Assembly (NCBI GenBank): GCA_900128565.1
Contig: LT636061.1
Span: forward strand, 1 to 18,494
Direction: 5' to 3'
Length of the DNA stretch: 18,494 bases
Source of the DNA: Stramenopiles sp. TOSAG23-6
Lineage: Eukaryota; Sar
Shown: in pieces, positions 6,877-15,730 of the stretch
Layout: every line of letters begins with the position of its first letter
Numbering within the stretch: position 1 is the first letter of the stretch
Position numbers and translations under genes: made by a program
Notes under the pieces: model-generated
Seen by the model: only the letters and a program-made list of their open reading frames with translations
Told to the model about the DNA's origin: nothing
Database searches by the model: none

Positions 6877-8943
6877 ATGTCCCTTATATTTCAAATACAA
6901 AAATTATTGAATCGCCAATGTCGCTTTTCATCTTCCTGTGGTCAAATTTTAGCTTCTCTCAACAGTTCAAAATTAGAAATCAGAAAAACACAGGCACCGA
7001 AACCAAAACCAACAAACATCAACTTGGAATTCGGAAAAGTTTTCACAGATCACATGTTAGAAATCGATTGGAATGCTGATACAGGATGGCATACCCCACT
7101 CATTAAACCATATGGTGATATGGCGATATCACCAGCTGCGAGTGCACTACATTATGGTTTACAATGTTTTGAGGGAATGAAAGCTTACATCGATCCTTCA
7201 GGGAACATTCGTCTGTTTCGTCCTGAGAAAAATATGACAAGATTGAGTACTTCAATGAAACGATTAAATATGCCATCATTTGATGAATCAGAGTTTCTTG
7301 AATGCATCAAAGAACTTTTAAGAGTTGATAAAGACTGGATCCCTAAAGAAAAAGGATTTTCCTTATATATTAGACCAACAGCTATATCTTTGCACTGTAT
7401 GTTTTTTTCATCATTTTTTTCATCATTTTTTTTTCATAGAGAATTTCATACCTAACAAATTTAAAATTTTTTTTGTATCATTTTTTTTCATTGAGAATTT
7501 CATACCTAACAAAGTTCAAATTGTACAATATTATTTTCAATATATGTACGCTTGGTGTCACAACAGTGCGTTTATATTATTGATTTCAAATATATTCTGC
7601 TAATATTTTGTAACACTTGGAATTGTTTTGTATTCAAAACAAAATTGAAATTAAATTTTACATATTTTTGTTTCGTACCTAACAAAACAATTCATGTTTT
7701 AGAATATTCTTTCACAATACACTCTTTACATACAAAACTGTTTTGTATAATGTGCCCAGTAGGACCATATTTTACTGATGGAATAAAACCAGTGCACTTG
7801 CTAGCTGATGAACGAAATGTGCGTGCTTGGCCTGGTGGAACTGGTGATGTAAAAATTGGGGGTAATTATGCTTGTATGTTTTTTATGTTGATGTCAACAT
7901 CATTTAAAAAAAAAAATTTTCATTTAAATTTTTTTTTTAATATATGGATTTTTATATTGTATTATAATATACAACTAATGAATTATATACTATGAAAATA
8001 TTTTGTCACTAGTAAAGCCACTATTTCACCACAAACGAAAGCAACTGAAGATGGATATTCGCAAATACTTTGGTTATTTGGTGATGATCATCAAGTGACT
8101 GAAGTGGGTGTAATGTACGTTTTTTTTTTTTTTTCAAGTTTTTTTTTTGTAGTATATTTTGTACCTAACTAAAAAAAAAATAAAAAATAAAAAAATCACA
8201 ATACATGAATTTTTTTGTTTTATGGGAAAAAAAAGATGGTTCAGGAAAAGAGTTAATTACAGCACCTTTAGATGGTACCATGTAAGTTTTAAACCCTAAC
8301 CCTAATATAATTTCATATGTTTTTGTATAGAAAATTTTTGTACCCTTTTCTTTAAAAAAAAACAAAAAAAACAAAAAAATCTCATATAAACATTCCAAAA
8401 TAAAACATATTTTTTTCAATATATATTACCGGGTGTCACCAGAAGTTCAGTGATTGAACTTGCACGCTCTATAGGTGACTTTGACGTCACTGAACGAATA
8501 TTTAATATGGCAGAATTAACTGAAGCGATAAACGATGATCGTGTCATTGAAGCGTTTGGTTGTGGTACTGCAGCTGTTGTTAGTCCAGTCAAAGCGATCA
8601 CTTATAAAGATAAAATGTTTTCAATACCTACAGGAGATGATGAAACTATGGGACACTTTTCTAAATTTGTTTTAGAAAAGTTAACTGCAATTCAATATGT
8701 AAGTCAAGTATTCTGAATTTTCAAATGTGTTTTTTTTTTTTTTTGAAAATATTTTTTGAAATGTATTATTTTTTGAAATGTATTATTTACCAAATATTAT
8801 TTTTTAATAGAAAATCAAAAGGTTTCGTGTACTTCTTTGTATCCACTGTATAATATTATTTACCAAATATTTTTTTTAAATCTTGTTTATCAGTATATGG
8901 GAATGATAAAGGTCCTGATGGTTGGTCTGTTGTTGTCAAGTAA
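6877..8943 (+). CDS. BCAT: Branched-chain amino acid aminotransferase, mitochondrial (6 exons)
   Basis: Reversibly transfers the amino group of Leu, Ile and Val to 2-oxoglutarate, using PLP; class IV fold. Exons by my reconstruction: 6877-7396, 7706-7873, 8018-8114, 8207-8281, 8425-8698 and 8899-8943. These join to 393 codons, giving 392 residues, the family's normal length. The basic, Ser-rich N-terminus ([11 protein letters not shown]) looks like a mitochondrial presequence. Conserved blocks in order: [15 protein letters not shown], the substrate/PLP region [31 protein letters not shown] with the PLP lysine near residue 223, [63 protein letters not shown]. All exon joins fall inside these blocks, so family conservation fixes the junctions to within a base or two. 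Only one of the five introns ends in AG. Function is certain; the least certain junction is the first. Confidence 0.93.
7397..7705 (+). other. BCAT intron 1 (GTATGT...GAAT)
   Basis: 309 bases, phase 1. The obvious AG at 7701-7702 would create an in-frame TAA with this donor; ending at AT 7704-7705 restores the frame and gives LHYSF before CPVGPYF. It holds three copies of (A/G)TACCTAACAAA, at 7449, 7503 and 7676, the first two within a partly duplicated segment. Confidence 0.6.
7874..8017 (+). other. BCAT intron 2 (GTATGT...AAAG, canonical)
   Basis: 144 bases, phase 1. The AG end at 8016-8017 yields GGNYASTISPQ, aligning without a gap to the family. One of only two AG introns supported here; it lacks the CCTAAC word. 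Confidence 0.85.
8115..8206 (+). other. BCAT intron 3 (GTACGT...ACAT)
   Basis: 92 bases, phase 2. No AG occurs in the 40 bases before exon 4. Ending at AT 8205-8206 gives GVMNFF, matching the family's VGTMNLF. GTACCTAAC lies with its CCTAAC at 8164-8169, 37 bases before the end. Confidence 0.85.
8282..8424 (+). other. BCAT intron 4 (GTAAGT...ATAT)
   Basis: 143 bases, phase 2. Exon 5 must begin with ILPGVTR, a conserved block, and the sequence just before it is TTTTTTCAATAT with no AG. The only upstream AG (about 8331) leads to an in-frame stop at 8387. A telomere-like word AAACCCTAACCCTAA lies at 8291-8305. Confidence 0.85.
8699..8898 (+). other. BCAT intron 5 (GTAAGT...ATAT)
   Basis: 200 bases, phase 0. 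The family motif IQYG forces the join AIQY-GNDKG. Using the CAG at 8891-8893 instead would shift the frame. The ATATG at both ends makes the cut ambiguous by several bases. TACCAAAT at 8861 resembles the branch-like word. Confidence 0.8.
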
Positions 8944-9168
8944 ACATTTAGTATAGAATTCATAAAAAATGGTAGATATGAAGTTATTCTCAAAATAAAA
9001 GTAGCAAGTGAATATTTTCTTTGAACACGAAATATTTTTTTTTATAAAGTTTGACAAAAACATCGAAAAAAATGCAAAAAAAATGAAAAATTGCGAAAAG
9101 TTTGTGTGTGACTTGACAAGTGTTTCCTTAATTTAATAGTACCTCTTATTATATATTGCATAAATAGA
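8944..9168. other. Spacer between BCAT and the glycosyltransferase gene
   Basis: 225 AT-rich bases holding the presumed terminator/poly(A) region of BCAT and the promoter of the next gene. No specific site is convincing. Confidence 0.5.
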
Positions 9169-12100
9169 ATGACAAAATTATCTATATTACTTTTCATGCT
9201 TTTTTCGTATATGATGAATGCAACTAGTACTGTGAGTCCGAATATATTTTTCGTTCATACGAGTAAAGAGACTGTACCATCTGATATTATTCTCTGTAGT
9301 GTTGAAAGTGCATTAGTTCAATACCCAAATGCCTCTGTTCATATTTTCTCAAACTCATGGGAATTTGATGCGTTTCATCACCTTATAGGTAATAAAGTAA
9401 CTCATAGTCAACGCATTCAGGTCCGTCGATTCAAGTATGAAATTGAATTTCTTGGAACGCCATTTTCAGATTGGTTTGCTTCAGGGCTTTGGCGTGATGG
9501 TTTTTTGGAGCATAATTTATCAGACGCTCTTCGCTTATCAATATTATACAAGTATGGTGGTTCATACTTTGATACAGACATATTACATGTACGTAGTTTA
9601 TCATTATTTAGTAATGTGCTCACTTTGGAAACAAACGTTAATATAAATAATGCTGTATTACGTTTTTCAAAAGGACATTGGTTTGTTTGGGAACTCATGA
9701 CAAAATTTGTACAACGTCACTCAGGACAAAAATGGGGAAGTGGAGGTCCAAAATTAGTGACTTATTTATGGAAAGAACATCGTCATATCATTGATAATAC
9801 AAAAGATGACGAATGGGTTACTCTTCCACCTGATGCATTTTATCCTATTTCATTTATGTTTTCATTATGAATGTCGAAATTTAAAATTTTCAATTATGAC
9901 TGTCGAAATTTGAAATTTCGTTTTTTTATTTTACATTTCGTACCTAACAAATTTTGAATGTCCATTTCTTTTTTTACATTACATGGGATGCAACAAATGT
10001 TTTATTTGTACAACCAAAATCATATAATGATGAAAGAAAAAAAATTGATAAAGAAAAAAAAAATAATTTAAATAATTTAAATAATTTAAATGATGATAAT
10101 GATGAATTGATTGCGTTTGAAAAATATGAAATAATAATGAAATCTACATATGGCTTACATTTGTGGAACAGTTTAACACATGGCCAGTTTCCATATACAA
10201 AAGTCTCTTCATTGTTAGGTATTGTAATGAAACAGGTTTGTCCGAAAACATCCTATACTTTTTTTTCTCAACAAATTCGAAATTCGTCAAGTACAAAATT
10301 TTCAATGAAAAAAATAAAACAATTTGAATATAAAACAAAAATTATTGAACCTGTTGTTGGAAAACAATACGTTGGTGCTGTCATTAATGTATTAATTAAA
10401 GTAGTTCAAATATTAAAAATCGATGAAGAAAGAAATTCAAAAAATTCAAAAAAGGAAAATAATCAAAAGAATCAAAAGAATACTACTCTTTGCATTTCAG
10501 TGGGTACTGAGTACACGAAATGCATACCTTTGTCGCAAAATCAACAAACACAAATGATTTCTTTACAAATATATGATTTGTTACCGGGTCACCATGTTTG
10601 TATAGTTTGGGTTGAGACTGAAAAAAAAATTATTCTAAGTGAAAAAAGCTTTGCTGCATTTAATTTTAATTTTCATTCTGTTGCAAAAAATAGAATAAAT
10701 ACAATAAAAAATGATACAATAAAAAATGATACAATAAACAATGATACAATAAACAATGATACAATAAAAAATAATACACTAAATACAAGATCTATTCAAT
10801 ATCATAAAAAGTATGAATTATGTCGATTTTTATCATTATGTGATTCATTAGGCTCAACACATTCATATTTATATTGGAATGAAAGTGGAAATGAATTTAG
10901 TTCTAGAATATTAGATGTACGTTATTGTATATCATTTTTTAATATCATTTTTTAACATCATTTATTTTCAATGTAAATATATTGTTTATATTGTTTATAT
11001 TGTTTATATCTAACAAAATATAATGTTTCAAATACTTTCCAAATATATATAAAACATGTCAAACATGTAATCATCTATGTCATATAGAAGAAACATATAA
11101 ACATAATAAAGATGAATTAGAATCTTTTGCTAATCGTCAACGTCGGATTCGATCTTTTCATAAATTAGAAATTGAAAATTTTATGTCTTTATCCATACCT
11201 AGTAACAATTGGCAATGTGAACGTATCATTCAAAATCTAGATACAAAATCGTCTACTAAAAAAATAGAGACAAAAAATGAAATTGAAATAAATCTTTTTT
11301 TTATCGGTTATATTGATGATTTATCATGTACAACACCAAAAATAATAACTGCAATAGTACCTCAAAATGTAACATCGACAACGAATTTATTAGGTAATAA
11401 AATTAATACAGATTCAGGACATCTAAATGATTATAATTGTAATGATTTTGATACTTGTGCTAATGAAATTCCAAAATATACTATGCAAAACAGGAAAGAA
11501 TTTGAGTATTATATACGAAATAATGCTTTTTTTAATCAAAAAGATCAAAACAATAATTTTAAATTTTGTGCAGATGTTTGGATGGTAAGTCACTCTGAAT
11601 TGATTGATGTTTTTAATATATTTGAATTAAGAGAAATGTTGACCACCACCTTCAATACTACCAATATTGATACTGAAAGTCAACAACAACGAAAAAAGAC
11701 GAAATTTGGTAAAAAAAAAATCAGTTCAGTGGCAACATTTGAATTTGATTTGTGGAAAAGTATTGAGTATGTTTTTATCTTTTATTTTTTTTGTTTTTAT
11801 CTTTTATTTTCGAGTATTGTATAGTATGTATATCATTCATGTGTTTTTTCAAATGTTTCAAATATATTTCACAATAAAACATTGATACAACATTTGATAC
11901 ACATAAAAAAAGACAAATGGCAGATCTAGTCACACAAAATATTTTTGAGATATTAACCGACAATGGAATTTTATGTATTTTACATGAACATCCAACTATT
12001 ATACATTGGATTGAAACTGTCATTTTAGATCATTCATTTGTTATTGTAAAAGACATTGATGATGAATCAGTGATGAAATGTTCTGTTTTAGTAAATTCAC

Positions 12101-15100
12101 TATATGATGAAAGCTCAGCTCAATGGGGGGTCACAATGAAGAAAATATTGAATACACGAAATCCTTTATTTTCTACAACGTTTATAAAAAAAACAAAACA
12201 AACAAAACAGACAAAACAAACAAAAATTGGTCGTTATCATAAACGATTGAAAATACATAATCATCAAAATATTATTTTGAATACTACTACAACAATACCC
12301 GATACAAAAAATAATGAAACTCAAGTTTTTGTAATCAATCTTGATCGACGACCTGACAGATGGATTGAAATGTCAAATAAATTACATGAAAATAATTTTA
12401 GTATGAAAAATGTCATACGAATTTCTGCAGTAGATGGACATTTGCTCGATATGACGTCATCACGAATTCAAAAACTGTTTCAATCTCAAAATAAACATAA
12501 TAAAAGATGGACTGCGCCCTATGGAGGACATAAAATGAATCGAGGTGCAATTGGTTGTGCTTTGAGTCACTATATATTATGGAATACATTGTCTTCTATT
12601 TCACCTCAACTACCAAATATTGGTACAGATAGTTTTTGGTTAGTTTTGGAAGATGATATTTATTTTTCACCACAATTTTCATCTCGTTGGAATGAAATTA
12701 TAGAAAAGGTGAAAAATGATTCGTCTTGGGGACTTTTGTATTTAGGGTTTACAGACTATCATGTAAGTCTTTTTTAGTATGAATTTTAATACGTTTTTTA
12801 GTATGAATTTTAATACGTTTTTTAGTATGAATTTTAATTTTTGTTTTTGATACAATGTTTATTTATTATTTTTACAATTTTGACTTTTTGTTTTTGTTTA
12901 TTTGAAATTGTTTTTCATGTACAATTTCATACCTAACACATTTCAAATTTAATATATATATTAATTATTACATGGAAAATCGAATATTTATGGTGATACA
13001 AATGCGTATCATAACTTTCCATATATAAAACAATTTAGTGATGTTCCAAGAAGTACTGGCGGTGGAACATTTGGATATGCGATACGTCAAAACGCTGCTG
13101 AAATGTTAGTTCAATCTGCGAACAAGAATGTAAGTTTTATAATTTACATGTTTTATTATTTCAAAAAAAAAAATAGTATTATTATGATTTAAAAAAATAG
13201 AATAGTATATTATTATTATTTCAAACAATATAGAATAGTATATATATATATTCTAAAAAACAACAAATTTGACATATTCTTTTTACCTACATGGGATAAT
13301 AGATCCAATTGATTTTTTTATGATTGAACATTTCGGTGATATAAAATCTTATATTTGTACTCCTCCACTAGTAACTGCAGATTGGATACTTCAAAAACCA
13401 AATACTGATAGCGATATTTCAAGCAATGATGGTGGTGAAGCACAAAAAAAGGAGAATCCTACATCTACAAAAACAAATGAGTCTATCAAAATCAACATAG
13501 AGAAAAGAAAAAATACACGAAATATTCAACTTGAAATGCAATATTTAGAAACTTTATTAGACTTTATACCACCTGAAAATGAAATTGCTGTAGCATTTCA
13601 ATATACAAATTATCAAAATGAACAATTGAATAATTTTCCAATACAATTAAAAATTAAACAACCACAAAATGGTGATTATACAGGGATAAATTTTATTGTC
13701 AAGGCAGATGTAGGTTTTGAATTTCAAATTTATTTTTTGAATACGATATTTCATACATATATTTTTTTTAATATTTTCTACATTTTCAATGTTTACTTTG
13801 ATTTTTTTGAATACGATATTTTGTTTGTTTTGTACAAAATAATATACCAAACAAAAAAAATACACGAAATATCCCATCAATATACATATAATAATAAAAA
13901 ATCAAGAGGAATCTTTTCAATATTTACCGAGAAATTGGCAGGAATTGGCTAGAGTTTGCATTGGTGTTGAAAGTCCATTTTTTGCTCCATCTCGTAGCAA
14001 ATTTTTGGGATGTAGGTTTATTTTTTTTTTGTTGAATTTCAATTTTTTTGTTTTTCCTTTGAAAATTCTATGAAATTTTATTATGATGTTTTGTTCTAAA
14101 TTTCAAATTTTTGGAATATTTTCAACTGTATTTGTACAAAACTGAATTTACCTGTTTTAACTGTCACTAGCATGCCATATGGTCGATCAATGGTTCGATT
14201 TTGGATGCAATTAGAATTTGAAGATGTGGTACGTTTGTACAATTAAATTTATTAATTTTATTTTTTTTTGTCATGAAAAATTTGTACCTAACAAAAAAAA
14301 ATTGACTGTAAAATATTTTTCCAAAATGTATAATAACGTATATGCAGCTACAATTCAACAAGTTTCGGCTATATCTTCTGTATATGTTCATGTGACACCA
14401 CTCCACAATCATCGTTTGGCTGTAGAAGTAGATACAATACAAATTCGAAATTCGTTTGGTACAAAAGTACTAGCAAAGAACCCTAACCCTATTGAATCGA
14501 AATCGAATTTGAGTAGTATAAAACAAAAAAAAAAGGAAAAAACATCTTCAAATATTTTTATGAATAAGACATGTCTTGATGGGTTACCTGAAAAGTTGCA
14601 GTATAGTTACATTCTAGCAAAACAAAAATTTCAAACACAAGAAAACCCTAACCCTAGTTTTGCAATTGGCATTTTAATGAATAGAGGTGAAAAATCATTT
14701 AGAGATGCACTGGAGTCTTGGTATATCTCTGGATTATTAGATATGGCATCACAACGCTTATTATTCATACAAGAATACAATGGAAAATATGATACGCGTC
14801 TTTTACATTTACATAGACCTTTTCATGAATATAAAATTACTGTTGTATCTGTTGACAAACCTGAAAATGCTACACAAATTGGAATTTCTGGTGGAATTTT
14901 GAAATTATTAAAGACTGTTGATTTGAGTATTGACTCATTTTTATTTTTAGAAGAAGATTGGATAATACACCCAATTGTATCAAATAATTTGGTACAAAAA
15001 CAAATTGAAACTTCGTTACAATTGTTACAAAGTGGTAAAAGTGACGTCATTCGGCTTCGCAATAGAGAATTACCGGGTAACCCACATTGTTCCTCTGTGT

Positions 15101-15624
15101 GGAAAGGATACGAAAAAAACGTGTTACAGATGATCACACCAAATATAGCGAATCATACCGTTCTTGAATCAATATTTTGGAGTAATAATATTACTGAAAT
15201 ATTCCCTGATATAGTGTGGAATTGTACATGTTCTAATCAGGTACCAAAAAATTATACATATTCGAGTTTTCCAGGCGAAACTATCAAAGATAATGAAAAA
15301 TATGTATGTACAACATCACCGTATGCTGCATGGAGTAACAATCCATTTTTAGCTCGAATCCCTTGGTTATTATGTAACATTGTTCCTATACTAACTTTTG
15401 ATTTTGAAGTGTACAAAAAATGGCCTCAGCAACACACGAAAAAACGCAGGGGGGATAAAGGAATTTTAGAGCCAGCAATAAATCTTTCACCATTTTTATG
15501 GGATGATCGCAAATACTTGATATCGCATGGGAGAGGCATTTTTACGCACAATGACATTGATCGCAATATTACTTTACAATCACCATGTGCTGCATTTGAA
15601 ACAATGAATATAATACATGTATAA
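9169..15624 (+). CDS. Triple-domain secretory glycosyltransferase, GT32 + GT25 + GT-A-like (9 exons)
   Basis: Reconstructed exons: 9169-9853, 9985-10926, 11058-11766, 11913-12762, 12974-13129, 13293-13709, 13888-14011, 14179-14225 and 14344-15624. These total exactly 1737 codons with no internal stop. The N-terminus (KLSILLFMLFSYMM) is a signal peptide or anchor. Residues about 20-360 are GT32, like alpha-1,4-galactosyl/GlcNAc transferases: ALRLSILYKYGGSYFDTD with DxD at 135-137, then LPPDAFYPISW and STYGLHLWNS. About 360-915 is a linker with Asn-rich insertions and parts I cannot place. About 917-1150 is GT25: VFVINLDRRPDRW, GAIGCALSHYILW, LEDD at 1024-1027, TGGGTFGYAIR. About 1416-1735 looks like another GT-A domain (AIGILMNRGEKSFRDALESW, FLFLEEDW at about 1510-1516, YAAWSNNPFLARIPWLL). 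It probably builds a glycan in the ER or Golgi. Gene unity rests on the open joined frame. Confidence 0.82.
9854..9984 (+). other. Glycosyltransferase intron 1 (TTATGT...ACAT)
   Basis: 131 bases. GT32 conservation (FYPISW) favours the join after T9853, which gives no GT donor. An alternative join with GTTTTC at 9858 and an ATG end gives FYPISFM. Either way there is no usable AG. CCTAAC lies at 9943-9948, 36 bases before the end. The middle has two copies of a TGTCGAAATTT segment. Confidence 0.65.
10052..10107 (+). repeat. Low-complexity Asn/Leu/Asp coding tract
   Basis: Repeated AATAATTTA units encode NNLNNLNNLNDDND inside the second exon of the glycosyltransferase gene, after the GT32 core block. 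Such Asn-rich insertions are common in AT-rich protist genes and probably form a surface loop. Confidence 0.8.
10698..10791 (+). repeat. 15-bp coding tandem repeat (NDTIK/NDTIN)
   Basis: About six units of AATGATACAATAAAA/C encode repeated NDTIK or NDTIN. It sits in the linker between GT32 and GT25 and introduces several N-x-T sequons in a row, so this loop could itself be N-glycosylated. Confidence 0.8.
10927..11057 (+). other. Glycosyltransferase intron 2 (GTATAT...ACAT)
   Basis: 131 bases, phase 1. No AG occurs anywhere in this interval. The AT end gives DVRYCQTCNHLCHIEETY with an open frame. CTAAC at 11010-11014 lies 43 bases before the end. The exact length equals that of intron 1. Confidence 0.75.
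11767..11912 (+). other. Glycosyltransferase intron 3 (GTATGT...AAAG, canonical)
   Basis: 146 bases, phase 2. The AG end at 11911-11912 gives WKSIEQMADL in frame. Like BCAT intron 2, the other AG intron, it begins GTATGT and lacks the CCTAAC word. Confidence 0.75.
12763..12973 (+). other. Glycosyltransferase intron 4 (GTAAGT...ACAT)
   Basis: 211 bases, phase 0, inside the GT25 domain, joining FTDYH to GKSNIYG. No AG lies within 100 bases of the 3' end. CCTAAC at 12932-12937 is 36 bases before the end. CATG is present at both junctions. Confidence 0.88.
12770..12841 (+). repeat. 24-bp tandem repeat, three copies, in intron 4
   Basis: The unit TTTTTTAGTATGAATTTTAA plus TACG begins at 12770, 12794 and 12818, the last copy ending differently. 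Each copy carries an unused TTTTTTAG, a textbook-looking acceptor that the reading frame does not allow. Confidence 0.85.
13130..13292 (+). other. Glycosyltransferase intron 5 (GTAAGT...ACAT)
   Basis: 163 bases, phase 0, inside GT25, joining QSANKN to GIIDPIDFF. The next AG (13300-13301) would give an in-frame TGA. A CTAAAA word at 13253 is a weak branch candidate 40 bases before the end. Confidence 0.85.
13710..13887 (+). other. Glycosyltransferase intron 6 (GTAGGT...ACAT)
   Basis: 178 bases, phase 0. The AT end gives VKAD joined to IIIKNQEESFQYLPRNW in the only open frame downstream. TACCAAACAAA at 13845 resembles the branch-like word, 35 bases before the end. Confidence 0.7.
14012..14178 (+). 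other. Glycosyltransferase intron 7 (GTAGGT...CCAT)
   Basis: 167 bases, phase 1. The available CACTAG at 14165-14170 gives the wrong phase; the AT at 14177-14178 gives SKFLG joined to YGRSMVRFW in frame. No clear CCTAAC word. Confidence 0.68.
14226..14343 (+). other. Glycosyltransferase intron 8 (GTGGTA or GTACGT...ATAT)
   Basis: 118 bases from 14226, or 115 from the GTACGT at 14229; both keep the frame. The AT end joins LEFED to AATIQQVS. CCTAAC at 14287-14292 lies 51 bases before the end. Confidence 0.65.
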
Positions 15625-15730
15625 TTTTTTGCTGTCAATTTATTTTTTTTGATAAAATCAAGATAATAAATTATAATTTCATTGAATCTTATATCCGAAT
15701 CATGTCTTTTGGCATGTCTAAGAGAATACT
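15625..15730. other. Convergent spacer
   Basis: 106 bases between the glycosyltransferase stop and the stop of the minus-strand Cys-rich gene. Transcript ends must be close together or overlap. No specific terminator is visible. Confidence 0.5.

Noticed and set aside
7430-7515. CRISPR-like repeats in BCAT intron 1
   Set aside because: Only two or three imperfect copies with similar, not unique, spacers, in a eukaryotic intron.
7701-7702. TTTTAG as the acceptor of BCAT intron 1
   Set aside because: With the GTATGT donor at 7397 it creates an in-frame TAA at the junction, and with a donor at 7401 the phase does not fit CPVGPYF.
8113-8206. Classical U12-type AT-AC introns
   Set aside because: The bases after AT are GTACGT or GTAAGT, not the U12 donor ATCCTT, and the branch-like word is not TTCCTTAAC. 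The AT-AC reading remains possible only as an unusual type.
9954-15624. Separate genes starting at internal ATGs (for example 9954, 11183, 11917, 13269)
   Set aside because: These frames begin inside introns or mid-domain. The GT32 and GT25 domains are each split across them, and one continuous open frame results when the introns are removed.
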